Positions 18,904 to 28,012 of a stretch of DNA of 41,253 nt are shown here, piece by piece. Source of the stretch: Candidatus Hodarchaeota archaeon (lineage in GTDB: Archaea; Asgardarchaeota; Heimdallarchaeia; Hodarchaeales; Hodarchaeaceae); assembly GCA_016839625.1 (NCBI GenBank), contig JAEOTY010000334.1, positions 1 to 41,253 of the forward strand, in the 5' to 3' direction. A program made the translations under genes and the position numbers. Position 1 is the stretch's first letter. Every line of letters starts with the position of its first letter. The notes under the pieces were generated by a model that saw only the letters and a program-made list of their open reading frames with translations, had not been told where the DNA came from and searched no databases.

Positions 18904-20138
18904 CTCGTACGTCTCACCTTGATTTTTTGATATTGAGGCCCAGTAGGGTACCAAAAGATTTGCATAATACCTACTTGAGCCACTTGTTTCATTGTACAGG
19001 CTCGATCAAGTGATAGAAGTGCGTTTGCTAAGCGCGAAGCTTTTGGAACAACCCTCCCTTCTTCAATAGAACTTTCAAGAGAGGGGATGATTAAAATAAT
19101 CTCATGGTTACGTTTAGCTAGTTCGAGAAGAAGATTAACGATATTTCGATTATATAGTGGACTAATGAAGAAGATTTGAGTAAAGGGAGGTAATGATGGT
19201 AGAAGTTTTCTATTCAATCGTACACTGAATACCTCATCATTAGAAGGATACGAACCTTTTGTGTCTATCAAGTACTCATTAATGCGAAGAAGTTGCCGTT
19301 TTCCAGGTGCTGCTGGAATTTGTTCAACAAATTCCCCAACAGCAAAAAACCCCACAACATTACGCTGAGAAATAAGATATTCAGAGGTCGACAAAGCAGC
19401 CATTACTCCCTCTTCAAGGACACGGTTAGTAGAAGTTGTATGATCAAATACTACAAAAATCCGAGCTGCTTGATCTAGAGCGAACTCATTTGCTGCAAGT
19501 TTGTTAAATTTTGCTGTTACTCTCCAATTAATTACACGCATTTCATCCCCCTCCTGGTAGTCTCGAACACCTTGGAAATCAAAATCTCTGCCCTTATATG
19601 TCAAGCTTGGAATACTCCCTGTTTCTGGAAGTAATCGTTTCCGATAAATTGGGAGGTGTTTTAACCTAATAAGAGAAGGAACTACTGAAAAATAGTTTAA
19701 CAATGCAAATTCCTTCACTTCTGTCCGAAATTGAAAGATATCTGAACCTCGGATTATTACTGGGCCTATGGTGTACCGTCCTCTTTTATGACATCGAATT
19801 GCATAGGTTAGGGTTATTTCTTTGCCTTGATCAAGCTCTAGAAGCCAATGGTTTGACCCATCATTAACAGTGCACTGTTCGGGGATTTTATCGTTGATCT
19901 CTAAAATCGGGATACGTTTTCCCTCATTACGAACCCTCAATCGAACATAGATGAGTTCTCCTTTTTCTTCGGTTCTGTCACGTGAGATCCATCGCTTCAC
20001 CACTACTTGATTAACAGAAATGTCTTCAGATGCAAGTGAAAAGAAAAAAATCACAAGAAGAGGCAACAGTACTCCTGCAAATTGCCCAAATAGCAATATC
20101 ACTGTAAAAAAGAGGATTAAAAATGCCAAACTAATCAA
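18900..20138 (-). CDS. DUF58 domain protein (vWA-like)
   Basis: TGSIPSLTYKGRDFDFQGVRDYQEGDEMRVINWRVTAKFNKLAANEFALDQAARIFVVFDHTTST is the DUF58 core; two N-terminal TM segments. TTG start at 20138; the reading frame is closed by an upstream TAA. Confidence 0.88.
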   Translation of the reverse strand: MISLAFLILFFTVILLFGQFAGVLLPLLVIFFFSLASEDISVNQVVVKRWISRDRTEEKGELIYVRLRVRNEGKRIPILEINDKIPEQCTVNDGSNHWLLELDQGKEITLTYAIRCHKRGRYTIGPVIIRGSDIFQFRTEVKEFALLNYFSVVPSLIRLKHLPIYRKRLLPETGSIPSLTYKGRDFDFQGVRDYQEGDEMRVINWRVTAKFNKLAANEFALDQAARIFVVFDHTTSTNRVLEEGVMAALSTSEYLISQRNVVGFFAVGEFVEQIPAAPGKRQLLRINEYLIDTKGSYPSNDEVFSVRLNRKLLPSLPPFTQIFFISPLYNRNIVNLLLELAKRNHEIILIIPSLESSIEEGRVVPKASRLANALLSLDRACTMKQVAQVGIMQIFWYPTGPQYQKIKVRRTR

Positions 20139-20197
20139 ATTGATTAATCGAAAACGTTTTCTCAGGTGAATACCACCAAAAAATGAGTTTTTTCCTG

Positions 20198-21157
20198 TTA
20201 CTCCTTACGTGGGGCTTTAATCTCGTTCAGAATCTTCTCAATCAAAATATCAGTTGAAGTCCCTCCCAACCAAGAACCAATCTCTAGAATTATCCGATGA
20301 GCCAATGCAATGATTGCTAGTTCTTTTACATCTTGAGGGATGACATAATCCCTTTTGTGTAACACTGCATTAGCTCTTGTTAGTGCCATCAAGTCTAAAG
20401 ATCCTCGTGGTGAAGCTCCGACCTTTACTTGAGGTAGCTCGCGTGTATGTTGAACAATATCAACAATATATTCTTTTATTTCCTCAGAAACATGAACAGT
20501 TTCAATAGTTCTTTGCATTTCCCAAAAAGTCTTTCGTTCTGTAATTTGTAAGACATCAAATGTTTTCTTCTTTCGTTGAATCCGATGTGTAAGAATTAAT
20601 TGTTCAGCTTCTTTTGAAGGGTACCCAATTTTGATTTTTGAAAGAAACCGATCGATTTGGGCTTCGGGGAGAGCAAAAGTTCCTTCAAGTTCTAACGGGT
20701 TTTGAGTTGCTACAACTAGAAATGGCTTACCTGAACCAGTTAACTGATATGTTACTCCTCCTACAGTTACTTGGTATTCAGCCATTGCTTCTAGCAAGGC
20801 ACTTTGCGTTTTAGGTGTTGCTCGATTTATTTCATCAGCTAGAATTATGTCTGCAAAGACAGGACCAGACTTAAATTCGAAATCATTTGTTTTCTGATTA
20901 TAAACCTCAGAACCAGTAAGATCCTGAGGTAATAGGTCAGGAGTGAACTGGATTCGTTTAAAATCGCACCCTATTGCTGTAGCAAAAGATCTGCAGATCA
21001 TTGTTTTGGCTAAGCCAGGGTAGTCTTCAAAAAGTATATTCCCATCCGCGAGAAAAGATAACATGACTTGACGAAGAGTCTCATTCTTTCCAATAATGTG
21101 TTTATTTATTTCATTTAGAATTTTCGTGCACAATTCTGCTGTTTCAATAATTTTCAT
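20198..21157 (-). CDS. MoxR-family AAA+ ATPase
   Basis: GNILFEDYPGLAKTMICRSFATAIGCDFKRIQFTPDLLPQDLTGSEVY, ADIILADEINRATPKTQSALLEAMAEYQVTVGG, VVATQNPLELEGTFALPEAQIDRFL, GASPRGSLDLMALTRANA. Confidence 0.96.
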   Translation of the reverse strand: MKIIETAELCTKILNEINKHIIGKNETLRQVMLSFLADGNILFEDYPGLAKTMICRSFATAIGCDFKRIQFTPDLLPQDLTGSEVYNQKTNDFEFKSGPVFADIILADEINRATPKTQSALLEAMAEYQVTVGGVTYQLTGSGKPFLVVATQNPLELEGTFALPEAQIDRFLSKIKIGYPSKEAEQLILTHRIQRKKKTFDVLQITERKTFWEMQRTIETVHVSEEIKEYIVDIVQHTRELPQVKVGASPRGSLDLMALTRANAVLHKRDYVIPQDVKELAIIALAHRIILEIGSWLGGTSTDILIEKILNEIKAPRKE

Positions 21158-21163
21158 AATTAA

Positions 21164-21661
21164 TCACTCCATTTCAGAAAGCAATGTAACACCTAGTAGT
21201 TCCTGTACTTCAATCAGTATCTGAATGAATTGTTCATATAGAATATCAGATGTATATCTTTCACGTGACAAATTAGTTCGACTAATCTGGTTATGTTGAT
21301 CTAGAAGCCATTTATTCGGATCATTCACCAAAAGAATAAGGTTCTCACTATATTTTCCTGTGTGTTCTCCAATTTCTATATTTTCTTGAATTAACAAAGA
21401 AAACACTTGAGTCAGCTTTTTCTGGCGATTGGGTGTTGACATTAACGCAAGCTGAAGAAAATCACCGAAAGTTTTACTATGAGGTCTGGGAGGTTCAATG
21501 TATTCCGTTTTTCCTTTTTTAAAGGTATAGCTGACAACCTGCTGTTCATTTATATCCGACCAATGTTTATAAATAGCCCGAAAACCAAGAAAAACTAATG
21601 AACCTAAGATAAAAGTAAATGTAAGTTCAAAAATCGGTTGTATTAAGTCGATTAGGTTCAT
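21164..21661 (-). CDS. Hypothetical single-TM protein of the MoxR/DUF58 cluster
   Basis: N-terminal TM (PIFELTFTFILGSLVFLGFRAI); start overlaps the stop of the upstream gene by 4 nt, as in an operon. Confidence 0.75.
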   Translation of the reverse strand: MNLIDLIQPIFELTFTFILGSLVFLGFRAIYKHWSDINEQQVVSYTFKKGKTEYIEPPRPHSKTFGDFLQLALMSTPNRQKKLTQVFSLLIQENIEIGEHTGKYSENLILLVNDPNKWLLDQHNQISRTNLSRERYTSDILYEQFIQILIEVQELLGVTLLSEME

Positions 21662-22620
21662 TCTTTCTTCTCCATTCCTTCCTCCTGTTCTATCTCTGTT
21701 TCAAGCGTTGAGTCAGGAGGAAAAATAATTTTGGAAGCTAGAGATTTGGCGAATTCTACTTGTGTTGATGCCATTTCATGATTCGAAAATTTTGCTTCTT
21801 CGAACAAATTGGTGAGGTTATTTATAGTAGGAGTTTTGGTTAAATCCTTCTTGATGACATCTTTAGTGAACTCAGAAGGAGTGAGGATTGGCGAACTGTC
21901 GGCTCCACGTTCTTCTAATGTTGTGGATGCTTGATAGTAACACTCTAATATCGTTCTTGTCATATATTGCTTTTCTTGAATATCTTCGGTTATGTCTTCA
22001 TCCACCTTCGACTCAACTTCTTCAAATTTAGATCGTCGTTGGATGATTATTGCAAACAAAAATGGTAATAGAAGTATTCCAATAATAAAAAGACTTCTAA
22101 ATTCAGTTATAAAATCTGAAAAAAAATCATTGCCTGGTGAAGGTGTAACTGTAGATGTAGTATCTGTTTCCAAGGGATTTGAATTTGATGGATAGGTTGT
22201 ACCAGAATTAGGGGGAGTAGTAGCTGTTGTCTCAGGTTCGACGGGTTCAACGATCTCCTCCAGCGGTTTGGGAAGTGGTAATACTAGAATGATAACAAAC
22301 AACAATGAAAAAACAATTAACCACTTAGTCGGCGGAAGCCATGAAACATCGAGGCCTCGACGATAAAAAAGGAGAAAAATGGCGATGAACGGTGGTAGAA
22401 ATACTCCCAAACTTTCCAACAAAGGATTTCTCAATTCTAAAAAGGGGTTAATTCTACTGATTCGTCCTATCGCAACGTTATCTAGCGCAATTTGAGAGAA
22501 AGTCAAGGCTAACAAAAAACAACATAAAATCAGAACTTCTTTGCGAAGCAAGAAGTCGAAATCCTTCGTTTTCACTTCTGTTCCAGCTAATGCTTGAATG
22601 ACTATAATCAATTGTTTCAA
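21658..22620 (-). CDS. Membrane protein with C-terminal DUF4129-like domain
   Basis: Several TM helices, a Pro/Thr/Ser-rich linker, and a cytosolic tail TILECYYQASTTLEERGADSSPILTPSEFTKDVIKK...LTNLFEEAKFSNHEM, similar to DUF4129. Confidence 0.75.
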   Translation of the reverse strand: MKQLIIVIQALAGTEVKTKDFDFLLRKEVLILCCFLLALTFSQIALDNVAIGRISRINPFLELRNPLLESLGVFLPPFIAIFLLFYRRGLDVSWLPPTKWLIVFSLLFVIILVLPLPKPLEEIVEPVEPETTATTPPNSGTTYPSNSNPLETDTTSTVTPSPGNDFFSDFITEFRSLFIIGILLLPFLFAIIIQRRSKFEEVESKVDEDITEDIQEKQYMTRTILECYYQASTTLEERGADSSPILTPSEFTKDVIKKDLTKTPTINNLTNLFEEAKFSNHEMASTQVEFAKSLASKIIFPPDSTLETEIEQEEGMEKKE

Positions 22621-22902
22621 GCTTGTTTAATACTTTTTTCTTTACATGCAGGTTTTTCTAATATTTCCGAAATCTCACTTTTATTCTTTGATTTTTTCCA
22701 CAACTTGCTTATTTTCCAAATCATCAACAAATTTTTATAGCAGCATAATATTTGTTCTTGTACCAATCCTGTAGGATAACATTCAGTTATTCCTAGGGGA
22801 CAATATTCATGAAAAAAAAAGTTTCTAACAGTTTTGATCTATCATAATATTATTTTAAACTTGTAAAAATGACTTTTTATAAAAGAAAGATGAGGCTAGA
22901 AG

Positions 22903-23331
22903 TTGTTCCTCTACTGGATTGACAAAAAAAGATTGGCTGGATCTAGTGAACCCCTTTTAGAAGACTTTCCTTTTCTTAAGACTATTGAATGGGGAGGAAT
23001 GGTTTGTCTTCAGGACACTTCGACCTCAGAAGATCTAGCTGCTCTTTTAGCAGTACCGTTCTTACATCTTCCGATTAAAGATTTTTCAGTTCCTACTGAG
23101 ACTGATTTGGAGATGTTGCTGGAATTTTATAGTGAATCCCAAAAGGAAAATCCTGATTTACCCGTATTAATTCACTGTACTGCTGGGCATGGACGCACAG
23201 GTACCATTTTAGCCGCATTATTGACAGTATTCGACCATATAAACCCAGATGATGCTATCAGACGAGTAAGGGCTGTAAATCCCCTCGCGATAGAAACTAA
23301 AGAGCAAGAGGAGTTTATTAGGAGTCTTTAA
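22903..23331 (+). CDS. Dual-specificity protein phosphatase-like
   Basis: P-loop HCTAGHGRTGT (HCX5R), N-terminal WIDKKRLAGSSEP, general-acid-region VPFLHLPIKDFSVP. TTG start with an upstream in-frame stop. Confidence 0.88.
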   Translation: MFLYWIDKKRLAGSSEPLLEDFPFLKTIEWGGMVCLQDTSTSEDLAALLAVPFLHLPIKDFSVPTETDLEMLLEFYSESQKENPDLPVLIHCTAGHGRTGTILAALLTVFDHINPDDAIRRVRAVNPLAIETKEQEEFIRSL

Positions 23332-24451
23332 CATTACTCAAGAAGTTCGATAGGATTTTTTCTGCTTTTAGAACCTCTGCTATCGAAACTCTTTCATTCG
23401 CGATATGGATTGCCTGTGGATCTCCAGGACCATAAATTACGAATGGAACGGAGTGAGGAGCTTGTGTAATGATGATAGCTGCATCTGTTCCATAATTTAA
23501 GCCGATTGGTGTATGATTGTTGCTTTCCCTCATGAAAAGTTGGATCATTTCATTTTTTTCCGAATTTGATATAGGCGCCATTATTTGTGTAACTTCTGTC
23601 TCAAATCGTGCTGGACTTTTTTTACCCACATCATCAATTTTTGAACTCATTTCTTGAGCGAAGCTCATAGGACTTATTGGGGGTACTAGTCGAAAATCAC
23701 ATTGAACTTCAGCAGTTTCAGGGACAACATTTGCACTTTTACCACCTTTGAACGTACCAATATTCAAAGTGCTTTGTCCTAATATTGGATGGATTATTTG
23801 GGGAACTGCGTCTTTCAGTATTGGAAAAAGCTTACTAAGCGCTTCAATCGCATTTATTCCTTTTTCTGGGGTTGAACCATGTGCAGCTTTCCCATACGAG
23901 CGAATTGTAAACCAGAGTACTCCTTTCTCTGCAATTCCAACCTTTAATGACGTAGGTTCAGTCACAATAAGAAATTTTGCCTTGTCCATAATTCCTAGCT
24001 TCATTGCCTCTTTAGCTCCACCAAGACCAACCTCCTCATCAGATGTTCCAAGAAATACTATCTGAAAATCAAGCTTATCTGGGTTAGCAGAAGTAATCAG
24101 TGATTTGAGGGCCCCCAAGCAAGCTGCGACCCCAGCTTTCATATCAGCAGAGCCACGCCCATAAATATACCCCTCTTTCTCTTCGGCACCAAAAGGATCA
24201 TACCTCCAATTGTTCAAGTTACCAACAGGAACAGTATCAAGATGTCCACACATCACTATCGTTTTTACTGCATTTCCTACAGTCAGAATGATATTTCCTT
24301 GATTTTTCTCGTACCACTGAGTTTTCGATGCAATTCCATTTCTCTTAGCCCACTGTTCTATCCATTCAATGCTGCTCCGTGTGTTGCCTGGTGGGTTTTC
24401 TGAGTTTAATCGTATCAACTCTTTTAAAATCAATAAGCTTTCAGACATCAA
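23318..24451 (-). CDS. M20 family metallopeptidase/deacylase (ArgE/DapE/CPG2-like)
   Basis: VMCGHLDTVPVG, YGRGSADMKAGVAA, FLGTSDEEVGLGGA, TEPTSLKVGIAEKG, GKAAHGSTPEKGINAI. Confidence 0.92.
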   Translation of the reverse strand: MMSESLLILKELIRLNSENPPGNTRSSIEWIEQWAKRNGIASKTQWYEKNQGNIILTVGNAVKTIVMCGHLDTVPVGNLNNWRYDPFGAEEKEGYIYGRGSADMKAGVAACLGALKSLITSANPDKLDFQIVFLGTSDEEVGLGGAKEAMKLGIMDKAKFLIVTEPTSLKVGIAEKGVLWFTIRSYGKAAHGSTPEKGINAIEALSKLFPILKDAVPQIIHPILGQSTLNIGTFKGGKSANVVPETAEVQCDFRLVPPISPMSFAQEMSSKIDDVGKKSPARFETEVTQIMAPISNSEKNEMIQLFMRESNNHTPIGLNYGTDAAIIITQAPHSVPFVIYGPGDPQAIHIANERVSIAEVLKAEKILSNFLSNVKDS

Positions 24452-24452
24452 A

Positions 24453-24725
24453 TCACCCTATTGAAGAGAAATTTATTTCATTCATTAAATCTAATTTTTC
24501 ATATTCACTTCGTTCAATTTCTGCAAAAATTGGTCCTTGATATCTACACAGCTGACATTTATAGGTTGGTGGGGATAAAATCCCTAAGAAAGGATTTCTG
24601 ATTTCTTCCAAATTCGCCGCTAAACAGATTGGACAAACCCTGACGACATCGAGAGAAGAAGAACCTCTTCGAATAAGTTTTCGTACTTCGCCAAATGATC
24701 TAATGAATTGACGCATTCTTATCAC
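24453..24725 (-). CDS. Small zinc-ribbon-like protein (90 aa)
   Basis: CPICLAANLEEIRNPFLGILSPPTYKCQLC (CxxC...CxxC); ends 1 nt before the downstream M20 start. Confidence 0.65.
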   Translation of the reverse strand: MIRMRQFIRSFGEVRKLIRRGSSSLDVVRVCPICLAANLEEIRNPFLGILSPPTYKCQLCRYQGPIFAEIERSEYEKLDLMNEINFSSIG

Positions 24726-24978
24726 TCGGGATTTGAAAGGAATATTATTTGTATTTTCAGAATAAAAGAATTTTTATTATAAATCTAACCTTGAGTACAA
24801 ATAGAAAGCGATAAGAAACAGTATTTGGAAAGAAAGAGTACGTCTGTGTGATACATAGAGTGGTAGGTATCCAGAAGTCGGAAAGTTTTATTAATTCCTT
24901 TTAAAGTGGAGTAAGTGATTCGAAAATAGTCAGGCTTAGTTTCTATGCCAGAGTATTAGTACCAACCGTTGATTTGAT

Positions 24979-25536
24979 ATGTCACAAATGAAATATAACT
25001 TTCTTGCGAAGATTCTGCTTCTTGGTGAATACCGCGTTGGAAAATCCTCAATGGTCTTGAGATATGTTGAAGATCGCTTTCCTGGAGACTATATTGCAAC
25101 AATTGGCGCCAATTTTTTAGTCAAGTCTGTGAATCTTCTTTTTCAGGGAAAAGAATACAAATGTGGTCTTCAAATTTGGGATATCGGGGGACATGCACGT
25201 TCCTCAGAGGTTGGTCGCGTCTTTTTCCACGGAGTTTCTGGAGCTATCTTGGTCTATGATCTAACAAGAAAGGCGACACTCGAGAAAATTCCGTTGTGGA
25301 TAGAACGATTGAAACAAAGTTCACCTGAATCAAGATTGTACTTGGTAGGTAATAAGAATGATTTAGTTGAGGAACGTCAAACAACCAAGGAAGAAGGACA
25401 GGAGGTAAAAGATCAGCTTAACATGGAAAGTTTTTTCGAAACAAGCGCAAAAACAGGTGACCACATCCAAGAAACCTTTGAAGATTTGGCCAGACTTCTT
25501 GTAGAAAGCCATCCTCGTGGGAATGGGGAGAAATAA
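24979..25536 (+). CDS. Ras-like small GTPase with atypical switch II (DIGGH)
   Basis: G1 GEYRVGKSS, G2 TIGANF, G3 WDIGGHARS, G4 GNKND, G5 TSAKTG. Confidence 0.93.
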   Translation: MSQMKYNFLAKILLLGEYRVGKSSMVLRYVEDRFPGDYIATIGANFLVKSVNLLFQGKEYKCGLQIWDIGGHARSSEVGRVFFHGVSGAILVYDLTRKATLEKIPLWIERLKQSSPESRLYLVGNKNDLVEERQTTKEEGQEVKDQLNMESFFETSAKTGDHIQETFEDLARLLVESHPRGNGEK

Positions 25537-25553
25537 TTTTCATGAGTCAAAGT

Positions 25554-25913
25554 TCATGCAGCTATCATCATTAAGTCCTTAAGAGAACCGACATTTCTCA
25601 GCTGAGCTTTGTAAAGACCCACTTCCTCAGAAGTTATTTCATTTTCTGAACTTAAAAAGTCAAGGATGTCAAAAAACATACTCTTTGCACTAGTAAAATT
25701 CGTGTTTGCTTCTGGAAGGGAACTGAATGCAAATGTTAATTTATCTGAAAGAGTTGCTTCAGCAACATTTAATGCGTTTCTAACTGTTTGAACATAGATT
25801 TGATCCTCGGAAATACCTCTTGCAATTTCGATTCTCTTCTTTGCTTCTCGTGAGGCATCGTGAGTAAGTTCTGGAACGAATAAGCGCTTAAAGAATCGAA
25901 CAAAACGATTCAT
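25554..25913 (-). CDS. Hypothetical helical protein (119 aa)
   Basis: ORF from ATG, convergent to the GTPase with a 17-nt gap; amphipathic composition; no recognised family. Confidence 0.6.
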   Translation of the reverse strand: MNRFVRFFKRLFVPELTHDASREAKKRIEIARGISEDQIYVQTVRNALNVAEATLSDKLTFAFSSLPEANTNFTSAKSMFFDILDFLSSENEITSEEVGLYKAQLRNVGSLKDLMMIAA

Positions 25914-26151
25914 GGTTGTTACCTTATCTTAAAGAGTATGCATGGTTCTAATTCAATAATACCCTTGTATCTAATCAAGTCAAATGTCTTTCTATGATGA
26001 AACCGTAATGTAATATGTTTGTCAATTGATAAGATCTTATGTTTTCTATAATTTAATTCTTGTTATATCAGCAGGGTAGTATGTTAAGAATATTAGATCA
26101 AAGAATGATTTGCTTTATGGAGTTTGTTTAGAAACATAAGTAAAAAAGAAT

Positions 26152-26163
26152 AATTATATATAC
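26152..26163 (+). promoter_or_regulatory. Candidate archaeal TATA box (aattatatatac)
   Basis: TATA-like element in the 397-nt intergenic region upstream of the V4R-like gene; it would imply a leader of roughly 120 nt. Confidence 0.3.
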
Positions 26164-26310
26164 GTGGCTGCTATCTGTATATTCGAGTCATAAGAAACCA
26201 TCAAGAGAAACAAGCGAACAAAAGGATCAACTACTGAAAAAATTTTCTGTTGTTCTTTTCAAAGACGGTTACCTCCACTAAACTTCTTGTGATACAAGAA
26301 AGAGGACATA

Positions 26311-27357
26311 ATGATGTCAGAACCACGTTCAACCCATTCAGAAGCGATTGCAGGAGTGCGCATAAAACGATTCCTGACTATGACGGTAATGAAATTAGCT
26401 ACTGAATTATTGGATCGGTCTGACTCCGCGCAGACCAAGAAATTAATAGAAACTATGATTACCGACTTAGTGAAGTCAAATTTCAACTTAACATCCTCTG
26501 ATAATACGTTAACTCAAACAAAGCTCTTTCTGGGTTCATTGGGTTTCTCTCCCTGTGAAGTGGAATGGGCCGAAGATGTTCGATTGGGAAAAGTTCTTTT
26601 AGGAAAGGGTCGAATTTGGAAAGCCACGACCCATAAAGATTCAGAGTTAATCAAACTTCTTTTATTAGCTATAGTTAAAGGACTCGGATATTCATTCATC
26701 AAGTCCAATGTTGAAGTTGCTTTTCTAGAAAATGAGCTTCTTCCACCTCGGTTTGCTTATGAAATCCAGTTTCGAGCAGCTGAGGACGTTTTTGCTGAAA
26801 CAATTCAACCAACTCAAGAAAAAGCAGAGGTTTTACTTTCCGCTGGGTCGTTACTTGAGCCAATTCTGGGTAGAGGGATTAACATTCAAGAAGCAACCCG
26901 GTTTTTAATTGAAGGGACACAGAAAGTTGTTGAGGAATTCGAACCTAGTCTGTTAGAGCGAAAAGATATTGAGGATTATCCTCTAAAATTGATTGAAATT
27001 CTATATCTAAAGTTTCTAGAAGACGAAAGGTTAGAAACTATTGCTAATCAGATTGGTTGTCTAATGGTCAGAGGAATAAGACAAACATTTCCTCTACTAA
27101 AAAACCATCAACTTCTCAAAGGAATTGGTCTTCTTCCTACAGATGAAATTGATGAGCTATTATTCTATGGGAGTGTAGACATTTGTGGGACTGAAATACG
27201 AGGCAAGAACATTAGTTTTTGTCGCTTTTTAGGATACATTTGGAGTGGTTTTGCTTCTGAAGTTTTAAATAAGAAATTTCAGATGACTGAAGATCCACTT
27301 TGCGCTACAAGTACTGGAACCAAATGTATTTTCACGCTTGAAGAAGTAGTTTCTTAA
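26311..27357 (+). CDS. Protein with two V4R (4-vinyl reductase)-like domains
   Basis: C-terminal FCRFLGYIWSGFASEVLNKKFQMTEDPLCATSTGTKCIFTLEE fits the V4R pattern; the N-terminal half has a related LLLAIVKGLGYSFIKSNVEVAFLENELLPPRFAYEIQF block. Confidence 0.6.
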   Translation: MMSEPRSTHSEAIAGVRIKRFLTMTVMKLATELLDRSDSAQTKKLIETMITDLVKSNFNLTSSDNTLTQTKLFLGSLGFSPCEVEWAEDVRLGKVLLGKGRIWKATTHKDSELIKLLLLAIVKGLGYSFIKSNVEVAFLENELLPPRFAYEIQFRAAEDVFAETIQPTQEKAEVLLSAGSLLEPILGRGINIQEATRFLIEGTQKVVEEFEPSLLERKDIEDYPLKLIEILYLKFLEDERLETIANQIGCLMVRGIRQTFPLLKNHQLLKGIGLLPTDEIDELLFYGSVDICGTEIRGKNISFCRFLGYIWSGFASEVLNKKFQMTEDPLCATSTGTKCIFTLEEVVS

Positions 27358-27528
27358 GAAAGTCCTTTAAAAAAGAATAACTATCTCGACATCTCTTTGA
27401 ATATATGAATTAAAAGCTTTAAAAGGAGGGATGATAACACTTAGAAGATAAAAGTAAAACTCTCTTGCATTGTTAGAAATAATTGAAAGACTGTTATTAA
27501 CAGAATATTCTGGATAAATGTGAGGAAA

Positions 27529-27864
27529 ATGGTCAATTTTTGCGATAAATGTGGTGCTCTCTTAACTCCTCGTCGAAACAAAGACGGTTCTGTCACTTTA
27601 ATCTGTAAAATCTGCAAAACTGAATCGAAGGAAAGATTCAACGAATCATCTTACCAAATTTCAAGCAAAATTCAACATTCAGAAAAAGACAAATTAACAG
27701 TTGTCGAAGAAGAATTTGACATCCGACCGAGTATTAAAGTAGCCTGTCCTCGCTGCAATCATTACGAGGCACGTTATTGGGAAGCTGAGGATCGTCGAAA
27801 AGAGGAATGGGAAACAACCACGTATTACAAATGCACTAAGTGTAACTGGGTATGGTCTGAATAA
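27529..27864 (+). CDS. TFS/TFIIS-like (RPB9/RpoM family) zinc-ribbon transcription factor
   Basis: N-terminal ribbon FCDKCGALLTPRRNKDGSVTLICKIC; C-terminal ribbon VACPRCNHYEARYWEAEDRRKEEWETTTYYKCTKCNWVW. ORF track starts at a GTG at 27520; the ATG at 27529 has a GAGGA just upstream. Confidence 0.88.
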   Translation: MVNFCDKCGALLTPRRNKDGSVTLICKICKTESKERFNESSYQISSKIQHSEKDKLTVVEEEFDIRPSIKVACPRCNHYEARYWEAEDRRKEEWETTTYYKCTKCNWVWSE

Positions 27865-28012
27865 CATACCAAGAGCGAATCGATCTTGATTTCGATTCCA
27901 TAAGCATCGAAATCGTCTTTCTAATTATATCTTCACATTTAAAGGTAAATACTTTCAAGAAAACACTCTAACGATTTAAGAAGAATTTTCTAGTGATTTT
28001 AATTTCTTAAAT

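Noticed and set aside
26080-26130. Small ORF MLRILDQRMICFMEFV upstream of the V4R-like gene
   Set aside because: Very short, no convincing ribosome-binding site, within an AT-rich intergenic region; not supportable alone.
27421-27451. AAAAGGAGGG directly followed by ATG ATA ACA CTT AGA AGA TAA, a possible 6-codon leader peptide before the TFS-like gene
   Set aside because: The SD-like sequence abuts the ATG (spacing too short) and may simply be a TATA/SD coincidence; no conservation data.
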